From positions 1,054,001 through 1,118,000 of the forward strand of contig VTFK01000004.1 in the NCBI GenBank assembly GCA_009617715.1: a stretch of 64,000 nucleotides of DNA, written 5' to 3'. Under the pieces are notes generated by a model. The model searched no databases, was not told where the DNA came from, and saw nothing but the letters and a program-made list of their open reading frames with translations. This stretch comes from Plectrocnemia conspersa. Lineage: Eukaryota > Arthropoda > Insecta > Trichoptera > Polycentropodidae. Of the stretch, positions 51,705-61,279 are shown piece by piece. The position numbers were made by a program, and so were the translations under genes. The stretch's first letter is position 1, and each line of letters begins with the position of its first letter.

Positions 51705-51890
51705 TATTTCTGGAAAAAGCTTAATATTCATGGAGATTTAATTCGTGTATTCCAAAACTTTAGACCAATTGCGGTTCCTTCAGGACCTGCTAAATTGTTT
51801 TATAAAATTCTTCACATATATACCCAAAATCACTGTCGTAAAAAACTCGAAATTGCCATTTTAACGACCGTTTCAGTGGACCGATTAACT
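51705..51890 (+). pseudogene. LINE reverse transcriptase fragment (NYRPI motif region)
   Basis: The frame contains FQNFRPIAVPSGPAKLFYK followed by ILHIYTQNHCRKKLE. This matches the start of LINE reverse transcriptases, NYRPIAI-x-x-x-PAKxFEKIL-x-x-x-I. Upstream and downstream motifs are absent, so it is a short, truncated relic. Confidence 0.45.
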
Positions 51891-51905
51891 TGCTTATTAT
51901 AAATT

Positions 51906-51995
51906 TCAAGAGACTAGCGCTTGGTGCAGACCGTACGTAACAATAGACGGACGCATCACAATAGCTATTCGTAAACTTTTAATTGGCAAGCGATA
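51906..51995 (-). repeat. GGTGCAGACCGTACGT terminal repeat, copy Z
   Basis: CGCTTGGTGCAGACCGTACG followed by AACAATAGACGGA and CATCACAAT is the inverse of the ends at 58023-58057 and 59565-59610. The opposite end of this copy is not found. It marks a DNA-transposon-like family whose members flank the Transib cluster. Confidence 0.5.
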
Positions 51996-52899
51996 GCACT
52001 TTTATGATACTTTTAAAAATTTATTTGCCTTTTACTGACATTTTTATTTAAACATCCACTGTAGAACATTTACAAACAATATGCAGAAACTTCAATACAA
52101 ATCCGTCTTTAGTTTAGATCATGAAATATCGCTAGAAACGCCGCATTTCTTTTCGCATTCTAGTTTAACGTCAGAAAACCTAAAACCTTCACACATAATT
52201 TACATATACAAATTATACACAACGATGTTACTTTTTGCAGAAAATTTAAATAACAATGAACGTTGTTTCGAAAACAAAAATTAACACCCCGACACAAAGA
52301 CTAGCGCAATCTACAAAGAAAACTGTAGTTTATTATTTTATATATGTAGAATAAAATAATGACCCATTATACAAATATTTTAAATAAAATAAATAATGTT
52401 AATACTAACCTTACAATATGAACAATTGACCTATACATTAAGCTCAAGACTATTTAGCAATAAGTAGTATATTATTTTAAAACAGATGCTAAAAAAAATG
52501 GTGAAGAATTAAACTTAAAAAATATATTTGCACAAATTTGCGTATGTTAAAAGTTTTTCGAATTAAAAAAACTCACAAATAAAATATTCTGATTACAATT
52601 AAATACATACTTAATTACTTATAAACAATGTTTTTTGTTATCTACAAAAACACTAGTATTTTATTTTAATCAAGTCTAAATATAAATTAAAATAAATATT
52701 TTACTACTCATATTTCTTAAACTTATAAGTCAGTATGTTTGTTGTATTATATTCTATTTTTTACACATATGAAAAAAATTCTTTGGTCTTTATTATTGGT
52801 ATACCTATTTTTAAATGTTAATGAAAGTTCTGACACTAAGGGCCCATACGCACTGTCGGCTAGCCGCCGGCGACTAGCCGCTCGGCGACTGTACTTTAT

Positions 52900-53045
52900 A
52901 TGGTTTTAAATGGGTGCATACGCACGCAGGCGCCGAGTTGCCGGAGCGTCAGGCGCGATCCTGCGCAGAGGTGATGCACAGGTGACTTGCCTGTCGCGGC
53001 AACCTATAAAAGCATGGGTTTAGATGAGTGCATTCGCACGAGGAG
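52900..53045 (+). repeat. Subterminal repeats in the left arm
   Basis: GGGTGCATACGCACG (about 52912) and GAGTGCATTCGCACG (about 53026) are direct repeats preceded by TTTA-rich words. Both resemble the terminal CCCATACGCAC. They look like transposase-binding repeats. Confidence 0.5.
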
Positions 53046-53081
53046 CGACTTTCGAGGCGACTTATACATCATTCACAAAAA

Positions 53082-53149
53082 ATGGCTTCGACACAGAAAC
53101 GCTCATCGTAGAAATTGAATCCCGAATCGCTTACAATAATTTTATATGA
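53082..53149 (+). pseudogene. MADF-like N-terminal fragment in the left arm
   Basis: ATG at 53082 opens MASTQKRSS then stops. One base out of frame, 53099-53149 reads TLIVEIESRIAYNN, which resembles the start of a MADF domain (LI-x-x-V/I-E-x-x-P-x-LY). MADF/Myb-like proteins are the usual second gene of PIF/Harbinger elements. The fragment is too short to be functional. It supports, weakly, a Harbinger origin for the arm. Confidence 0.35.
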
Positions 53150-53673
53150 ATATTGATAACGAAAAAAAAATAATGTGAAATAATATGTATAATTATTTTA
53201 TATTATTTCTTGCTTCTCAATTTAAATTAATTTTATTAACATAATACAGATACATTTATAATTGCATTCGGGAAACAAAAGCGTTTCATACAAGGAAATT
53301 CAATATTATATTGAAAATAAAATAATATTTTTTTCTCTTAAAAATTAATATTGCAATTTCTTCGCGAATGTACTACCCGACCTCGAGTCGCTCGGCTTAG
53401 CCGCCTAGCCTAGCTACCTGCGTTTTTGAGCCGGCGCACATAAGGCCGAATCATCAATTTACGACGACAAAAATATAAAACATGATTTTATTTGATATTC
53501 TGATCAGAAGTGCTTATGAGGAGACTACTTAATAATTATCTTTCAAAAAAATAGTTAGTTGAGGTCAGGTACTCATAGTTTTCTAATTTAAAAAAAAAAA
53601 AGTTTCATATTAAATTATATCTGTATTTTGATATAATGAGATAGGTACATAATTTACAATTTTGATTAAAATA

Positions 53674-56103
53674 TTATTTTACATCCACATAATCATCTTT
53701 ATCATCATCATCAGACTCCTGATCACTATTACTCTCAACTTCATCACCACCACAGAAAGTAGGCAGTCTTAGCATGCTTAATACAACTTCATTGAATTGT
53801 GTTTTTTGTTTTTTAGGTTTTTTTCGTTTATTTGTCACAATAGGGTCCGATGCTACTAGCATCCAGTTAAATATGTCACTATTGGTGTTGATTCTTGAAG
53901 TTTTTCTGGAGTGATATTGTCTTAATTTTTTATAGTCTTTATGGGCTGACTCAATTGCATCTTCTGACAGTTGGCCTATTGGCAAGGGTAAAGATTTTAT
54001 AATATCAGCTCCATGTATTAAGAGTTTGTGAACACTAGCACTCATTTTGTACCAACCATAAAGTGAAATGGCTATTTGTGCTGTTTCAAAGCAATACTTT
54101 TTAAATAGTTCTTCTTTGACGTAGTGCCCACAAGAAATGATGGAAAGTATGTTTGAGAATCTTTCTATTAATTCTTTGTCGATTCCAGTTATTTTTGAAA
54201 CAAGCAAAGGATTCTTGAAAAAGATTCGTGCTGTGTTACCGTCATTGCTATTGCCTCCACCTTGTTTTGGTTGATCAACAACGAGGCCCATTTCTTGATA
54301 AAATTCAGTCACTATTATACTTTTTCTATCCCTTACTTTTTCTTTTGCAAATTCCCCTCTTGCTTGCCACTGCTGTAATTCTAATTTATATGCAATATGC
54401 AGTAAATATTCATAACATCTAAGATGTGCATGTAGTACAGAAATGCCATATTTAAAGGTGTCTTCATCACAGACTCTGTTATTTTGTATATCTAGATCAT
54501 TTAGATCTTTAGGAGTAGCCTTACAAATATTGCACGCTTGCGAACTTGAAGTATCAGTTAATATGTTTACAGTTTTTCCATCAAGCATCGTACATATTGA
54601 ATATGTATGAATTTTATTGCCTTAGTCCCTAGAACAATTACTGTGGGTTCTAATTGCAATATTTGTGTTTGTACTTGGTTGTATTCATATTTCACATTTT
54701 GGACATTTTCTCTTTTTATTTTGAAGCTAATTGGACGGCAATACCTTGTCGATGATGGTGTCGGGTTTTTCCAATATATTTTTTTATTGCTTTTGTTAGG
54801 TTCACACATTTGTAGTGGCACAATCGTACATAAAATTATGTTGGAATCCGCATATTTTGAATTGTTTGCGAAATTTTGTTTATATATACTGTGTCCACCA
54901 CTGCCATCTAGACCCCATTTATAATACATTTCGATTGTATCACAGTCCTCCGAAATATTCTGCAGAATCACATCAGCTTGTACTTGTGCCAGACGTTGTG
55001 TAGTATGCGTCAGAAGATCCAGCAGTGGTACTACAGCCTCATTTTCTGTAACCTTAATATTTGAAGGATAACATTTTTTCTTTGCCTCTACTATTGCATG
55101 ATATGAGGGATAAATATCAGCCCCTCTTTCTTTTGCTCCAAATCGCATTGTCATATATCCTTCTTTTGTCAACCCAAGATCCACTATAAGACCTAAAGCT
55201 TCTTCAGGACTGTACGGTCTTATAGTAGTAGCAGATGATGATGTATCATGCACCACTTTCATTTTTTTTTTAGTCTTCTGGGCGTAGATTGGATAGCTAA
55301 TTTTACAAGTTGGGCTGCAGTTCTCTTGCCTGATTTCACCAAGCTAGAACCTGCAGCCAAGCACAGTTTTTCTGAACTGTGATTTGATATAATTAATTCA
55401 ACGTGTCGTTGCTTACTGCGCTGAGAACTCTCTTCGAACAATTTTTTTGGTCTGCCGCGCCTCTTTTGCTCTGAACGATTTGATGCTGATGACGGAAGCT
55501 GTGATGGTTGTACAAGTATCTCCGGGAGTTTTAAGTCTTCATCAAGCCATTTCATGTGCTTGTTGTTAAAACGCTCGTACATGTAATTACAACCACGCCA
55601 TTTCGTCAAAAGCTTTGTGATAAACATTTTGACTATAAGTTTTATTTGTTTTGTACAATTTTCAGAAAGTTCACTAGCACCAAACTTATCCAAAATATAC
55701 CGTAATAATTGTTCATTACACTTTAATGACGATAATTTGTAAAACTGTTCATTTTTTAACACTAAAAATAGTTCTTTTCTCTTAATCTTCACTTCCTTAA
55801 GAGCAGGATCGCCACGACTACCTGAAAATAATAAGCTCGATTTAACAAAGGGGGAAGGAGGGGGACTTGAATTTTACTTTTTTTTATATTAACTATGAGA
55901 TATTTCTTCGAACTAGTAAAAAAAAAAAAATTAGTGTTTTTTTGGAACTTTTTTTTTATAACTCTAGCTTAAGTTAACATTTCAATATTTTATTTAAACA
56001 AAAATTGTATTTCATAAAACATATATTATATCTATACTACGTATAACTGTTACGTTAACAATAATTTAATATTAAAGTATATACCTGAAGCTTCAATATC
56101 CAT
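53674..56103 (-). pseudogene. Transib (RAG1-like) transposase gene, two exons, two frameshifts
   Basis: Exon 1 is 56085-56103 (MDIEASG); a GT-AG intron spans 55822-56084; exon 2 runs from 55821 to the stop at 53674. Family order is intact: a basic N-terminal part with RRGRPKK, YSPEEALGLIVDLGLTKEGY, YPSYHAIVEAKKKCYPSNI, the first Asp in KWGLDGSGG, YWKNPTPSSTRYCRPI, the second Asp in MLDGKTV, CNICKATP, the zinc-ligand pair SVHKLLIHG, then LPIGQLSEDAIESAHKDY with the catalytic Glu, and HSRKTSR. These correspond to RAG1 D600, D708, the C727/C730 and H937/H942 zinc ligands, and E962. An acidic tail ends the protein. Frame breaks: ten A (55262-55271), one base short of fusion, and near 54608-54622. 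Without them it would be about 720 residues, near full length for the family. A minus-strand AATAAA lies at 53487-53492. Confidence 0.85.
55822..56084 (-). other. Intron of the Transib gene
   Basis: The donor is TCAG|GTATAT, the acceptor TTATTATTTTCAG|GTAGTC. Splicing joins MDIEAS to GSRGDPALKEV in frame. The retained, plausible borders argue that the gene was recently expressed or selected. Confidence 0.7.
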
Positions 56104-57696
56104 GTTTAAAACCTTGTGATTTCAAATTTAGGAAAATAGGACGAGCGTAGTTACTCCGTCGACAATTCAGGCGCAACTGACCGATATTGGCCGTGCGGAA
56201 GATAACCTAACTTTGCAGGCACGTGCCAGCACGTGGGTGTTGCACTAACAAAAAAAAAATACGGAGCATTGCGGACTGGTTAATAAAGAACGTTTTAAAA
56301 ATATTTGTGATTAATTTGAAGAGAATACTTTTTCGTATTTTTGGCGCCGTAATTTAGTTAATTGGCCTTATGTGCGGCGGTCCCTAGTCGCCGGCGGCTA
56401 GCCGACAGTGCGTATGGGCCCTAAAATGCTACGTAGTTTATTAGTATATTTGCTTACATTAAAACGTAGATGTGCGAAAATGTTCTTTTGCGTTATATAA
56501 TTATGGATTTGAAAATAAATCCGAACGTCCGGTATTCGCACACTCGTCAGCTACGGTACTTCACAGTAGTGACAAACCGACAGCGAGTATTTAATTATTA
56601 TTATAGTCAATCTCATGATTTTGAAGCTAATAAATATTTTGCTTTAGTCACACTATACTAATATTTTAGACAAATATTTATTTGGTTGATAAAGCTATTT
56701 TGTAGCACGATATAATAGTAGCATTATTAAATATAATTAAAAGTTAAGCTTTCAAATAGTTCAAATTAATACTGTATTATTTATTCTAATTATATAATTG
56801 AAAAACAATTATTTCTAAGAGTTATTTAGATATTAGAAACGCTAGTGTTGAATTAATTGATACATTCAAAATATATTTTAACAGTGTTTATGATTCTACA
56901 CTTAAAATACACTTTTTGTCATAAGCTACTCTAAATAAATATGTTACTAGTAAACGAAAGACATATCGTTTTAAATTTATATTATGATGTCGCCATCATA
57001 AATGCATTATTCAAAATCTCAGTGTTTCAAAAACAATAGATTTTCTCATACCCCAAGGATGTCCTTATACTCTGCGGTGTACAAAATAAAAATACAACCC
57101 CTTTATACACAGTGGATTATTTTGCAAATCCCCTAAGCGGTATTAGGGGGTCTCATGAGCCCGTGTAAACCGAGTAGGCTGGCTTACCGACCCGCGGACC
57201 TGTCGTCGTACCATATAACCATAACCATAACCTTATATACCTTGTAACCATCATTACTCGCGCGATTGTCACATTGGCAAATCTGACGGGTATATTTGCA
57301 TATAGATCTGAATTCTGAGACACGACACGACTGGATATCGACGCATGGAAATTCGGACGATCTTATTAACTGATATGGTGTCGGGTCAAAAAGCGGCTTT
57401 GCACTTCCAGAGTGTTATATATGTATGTGGGATATGTGAGACATTGTTTCTCAGGCCAATTTTGAGGCCGCAAAGCTTTTAAAAAGTAGGTCGCGAAGGC
57501 ATCCATTAGTTAATTTTAAAGTTATGAGAATTGGCAACAGTTGGGGGTTTTGTGTCTTGTGCGTCGTTTTATACGCATTTTTACTAGCAGAAGAAAAAAA
57601 ATAATACAATTTGTAATACATATAATGTACAACATACATTCAAAGTCCAAAGTTATTTAATTTTTCTGAAAAAATAAAGATTTATCATGTACAATT

Positions 57697-58057
57697 TGTA
57701 TATGTTAGATATACGAAATTTTTTTGTTGGTGCATCTATAGGCTTCAGACGTCTTCAAAATGAATAAAACTCTGGATTCTAGACGTCGAGCTGGACGAGA
57801 GATGCGGCGGTTTTAGCGATCTTAAGACTGCCTCCTCTTGGTTGAAGTTTGTGCGAAGGTTAAAGTTTTTGTGTTTGAGTTGAAGTTAAAGAGCTTTCAA
57901 AATTTTAATGCCTTAAACTGTGAAGTAAACGTTCAAATGTGAATGTCAGTAACAAGCATATTAAAAACACTAGTATTACAATATATAAATGCGCTTGGCA
58001 GTTAAGAATATTCCGAATCACTATTGTCACGTACGGTCTGCACCAAGCGTTAGTCCT
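57697..58057 (+). repeat. Interspersed DNA-transposon-like repeat, copy X
   Basis: Starts GTATATGTTAGATATACG and TTGGTGCATCTATAGGC, contains GCGGCGGTTTT and CCTCTTGGTT, and ends CTATTGTCACGTACGGTCTG then CACCAAGCG. The same order of blocks occurs in 59006-59610. Short TTGGTGCA words are inverted at the two ends, which suggests terminal inverted repeats. Confidence 0.5.
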
Positions 58058-58619
58058 TTATAATTTATGTCAGGTAAATGACAGATAACATCTCTTTGTA
58101 AGTGTCTAACCAAGAGACTGTTATGTGCTTTCGTTTCGGTATATTCGTACAGCCTTTTTTATATGAGATTTTGTTTTCCGCCTTTTTCGATAAAATAGTC
58201 CATTTAAGTTGCTATTTAAACAGACAATTAAATAGTTATTTCTCAAGGTATTTTCTATATACATATATCTATTAATATGCTTTTAAAATTTATGATTCAT
58301 GGCGACTACTCAATACGAAAAAAAAGTTTTCTCACGTTGGTGTCCTATTTTAGCAAAAAAAAATTTTTTTGTTTTGAAAATTTGAAAACTATCTATGCAG
58401 ACTGGTGTTGTTATTCAGGCATATTATTTATTAATATAATATTTATATTCCTACGCCTGTATTTTTTTCTAGCGACCGTTTGTTATTGAAATAAATAATA
58501 TTTAAATACACTAATTTATTAACTTTCTGACATTTTGATATTTTTCCCGTAAACTGGCACTGTCGCAATTTTCCCTCACGTAAGTTTATTTACAAAAAAT
58601 TCAGCAAAAAAATGTTCGT

Positions 58620-58920
58620 AATCAGTACACAGAAGAATCCTTACGAGTCGTTTTCGTTCTCCCCATAATTAACCGGGATAGGTTTGTGTGGATAGGGGCC
58701 GGTATATATGCGTGCCAGCGCCAATCAATCGTCAGCAATTCCAGGCTCGTATAATAGCTGTGACCACAAGCGCGGGATTACATGGGGCCATGGATATAAT
58801 CCAAGCAGCGTCACCAATAATCCACGAGCGCGACACGGCGCTAATGTTAAATCGCATAATTGGATTACAAGCGGATTACACGCGTGCACGACAAATTGCG
58901 ATATTCGATACATTTTTTAC
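58620..58920. promoter_or_regulatory. GC-richer island with K50 homeodomain-type site cluster
   Basis: Five TAATCC/GGATTA words lie within 104 bp: 58775-58780, 58797-58802, 58818-58823, 58862-58867 and 58873-58878. TAATCC is the core bound by K50 homeodomains (Bicoid, Otd/Otx, Pitx, Gsc, Six-related contexts). The island has raised G+C, overlapping frames on both strands without protein motifs, and no repeat partner. An enhancer is a reasonable reading; this is motif inference. Confidence 0.4.
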
Positions 58921-59005
58921 AATACATATATGTAGCAGCTTTTAAAAAGTATATGTCCAGATTTTTTTTTAATATAAAAATAATTAAAATTGTCACTTAC
59001 AGTTT

Positions 59006-59612
59006 GTATATGTTAATTATATATGACATTTTTGTGGGTGCGTCCATAGGCTGTGGGTTTAACTACGGGTCTTGCACGACGAGTTGAATCAAAGCATGCG
59101 AAGAGAGAAGCGGCGGTTTTTGCAATTTTCTATGATCGGCTTCCTCTTGGTTAGAGCTCGTACAAACTGTTTATATTTTGAACAAATTTATAAAAATTAA
59201 AATCATTAATATATTTTTTTATTTATCAATCTATCGGAGTAATGATAAGTATATCGAACGTATATCCGTATCGTGTGCTTTAGAGCTAATAGTAGGGTCA
59301 TATTATGAATACGTTACAAATTTAATTATGTTGTTTCCAATATCAGTCAACCAGAAGAGAAAGAATGAAGATTAAAATAAAAAATAAGAAATTATCAAGA
59401 TCATTCAAGGAAATACAGCACTCACTTCTTTTCTTACATTATTTGAATATTTTGATCGATGGGGATGCAAATATAATTATAGAATAATAGTTTTTAGGAA
59501 AACATCGCGAAAGTGTTTTCGATACTTCTTTAATACTCGATAGCACTTATTGTAGCAATTGTGATGAATCCGTCTATTGTCACGTATGGTCTGCACCGAC
59601 GACTAATCCATT
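59006..59612 (+). repeat. Interspersed DNA-transposon-like repeat, copy Y, with a nested fragment
   Basis: Matches copy X at both ends: GTTTGTATATGTTA, GGTGCGTCCATAGGC and GCGGCGGTTTTTG at the start, and CTATTGTCACGTATGGTCTG at the end. Its centre holds 59228-59306, a piece of the MITE family seen at 48.4-48.5 kb (ATCCGTATCGTGTGCTTTAG). Confidence 0.5.
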
Positions 59613-60289
59613 AAAATTAATAGTATATATTTTTAAGTTCTAATGGACAGTATTCATAAATACTTTTTATGACTTAATTTACGAAAGAGGTTTAGTTTCT
59701 TACGCTTAGTAAATTAATTTCACTAAAATCCTTTAGAATTAAATTGTATTATATTTATCAATGTACGTTGTGAATACTGTGATACTTAAAATGTAAAATA
59801 TTGTCATTTAAAAGATTTATCTTTTATCAGGAACAATGCAAGTAACTTTTAAAATACAGCTTTAATACTTTTCTATAAAAAATTTATCATTTGGTACATT
59901 TCTTAAGATATACTTAATTCCAAATACATAACTTATTTTTTATGAATGGCATACTAATCTTTGAGTCGTATGTTTTGAGAAGTATACTCAGCCTTAAGCA
60001 ATTATTATTATTTTATAATTAAATGGTAATTATCAGGTCTGTATGTAAACAAATCAGACGAAAATGCTTTTCAAAATACACACAAAGGTTACGTATCGCA
60101 AGTTTGTAATTAAAAGTCTGTTAATAATTATTTCCAATTATATCTCAGACATAATATAATTTATAAATAAGGGTCACTTTGACTTGAACTTTGGTGAACA
60201 ATGACTGATCTATCACACTGGTCTATTATTTTCAGAGGTTGTCTTAGTCAAAGTTATACCCAAAGGTCAATTTCGTTTCAAAAATGCGT

Positions 60290-60670
60290 GCAACACTCTA
60301 GAAATTGAGTCTTTTTCGGGGTTGAAAGTCACCCCACAGTACATTCGCGCCATCTATCACGGTCTGCCGTATGGAAAGCCATCACCCATCATTAGACATA
60401 ATGCGAAAGAATAATCCTACGGCATTAGGGCATAATAAAGAGTGCCAAGGTAAGATCGATGGCCTGCGGTGGGCTTTTTGCACCCGCAACAGATTTTATT
60501 ACGGATCGTATATCACCGGAGGAGGGTGCGTGGTGTCGAAGTTTGGTTTTGTATTAAATTTATAGCACTCGAAGCGATTCTGTGACTGAGCTCTCGAAAT
60601 AGGGTCGAATTTGCTAAAATATGACGCACAAAACGGATGGTGTGACGTACGACTCCCCTATACATCTATA
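60290..60670. other. GC-richer island
   Basis: Raised G+C, no coding motif, no repeat partner. Contains TTTTATTACGG, a caudal/Abd-B-type homeodomain word. Candidate conserved non-coding DNA. Confidence 0.3.
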
Positions 60671-60989
60671 TCAGTTAATTAATTAATGTATTCCTTGTAA
60701 ATTGCTCTTCCAATATCGTCTTATACAGAATTATCTAAAATTATAATAATTTTGCTTTAGACTTAAAAATACATACGACTGTGAACTAATAACGAACCCA
60801 AATTTATTTTATGTTAATTATAAAAAAGCTCCATTGAATTAATCAAAAGCTCAATCTATATGTTTATATACAAGTATTGAATTCTTAGAATAAAAAAAAA
60901 GATATACAGGTTTTTATGTTGGTTTGGTGTTTTATTTTAAATATTGTACCTTTATATTCCAGAGAAAAAAGGAGTCATATGATGGAGAC

Positions 60990-61275
60990 TTCACAATCAA
61001 TCTGTTGCACGTACGAATGGAAATCAGTGCTATACGAAAGTCCGCTCAAAAGGTCCAAATTTAATTTCCTCGTTCGGAAATGGCTGATTTCCCCTCGCTC
61101 CTGACTCGATTCCGTTTAAAAGTAACTTTCAACTGGATAAATAAAGGGAAAATCTCGAAAAGTTTGGCGCCGCACCTGCAGGCACCGAGAAAGTTACCAT
61201 TTTTTTGACACACCGTGTTAACCCCTAACTGGAGCGGAAGGGTCTTATAAACCCTCTCGCCCACACTTTTTACCT
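60990..61275. other. GC-richer island
   Basis: Raised G+C content; overlapping 62- and 67-codon frames on opposite strands without motifs. Candidate regulatory DNA. Confidence 0.25.
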
Positions 61276-61279
61276 TTAG

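Larger units (their letters stand above)
52837..56424. mobile_element. Composite element: Harbinger-like arms around a Transib gene
   Basis: Perfect 38-bp inverted ends occupy 52840-52877 and 56384-56421 (start GGGCCCATACGCACTGTC). Both are flanked by TAA in the same orientation (52837-52839 and 56422-56424), a 3-bp target duplication of the kind made by PIF/Harbinger elements. A second inverted pair lies inside: CCGGCGCACATAAGGCC at 53431-53447 and its inverse, 16 of 17 matching, at 56364-56380. The two arms thus share both borders but are 608 bp and 58 bp long. The Transib transposase gene fills the centre. Transib elements normally give 5-bp duplications, which are not seen here. Confidence 0.65.

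Noticed and set aside
51907..52308. AGACTAGCGC direct repeat at 51909 and 52298 as a target-site duplication
   Set aside because: The first copy overlaps the end of a repeat family that has GCGTTAGTC/GACTAACGC at its terminus elsewhere, so the match is probably chance.
52834..52845. CACTA start, suggesting a CACTA/EnSpm or RSS-like Transib end
   Set aside because: The right end does not carry the matching TAGTG. The perfect inverted repeat begins at GGGCCC with TAA on both sides.
52835..56427. A 5-bp Transib-type target duplication
   Set aside because: Left and right flanks agree only in TAA; five bases do not match.
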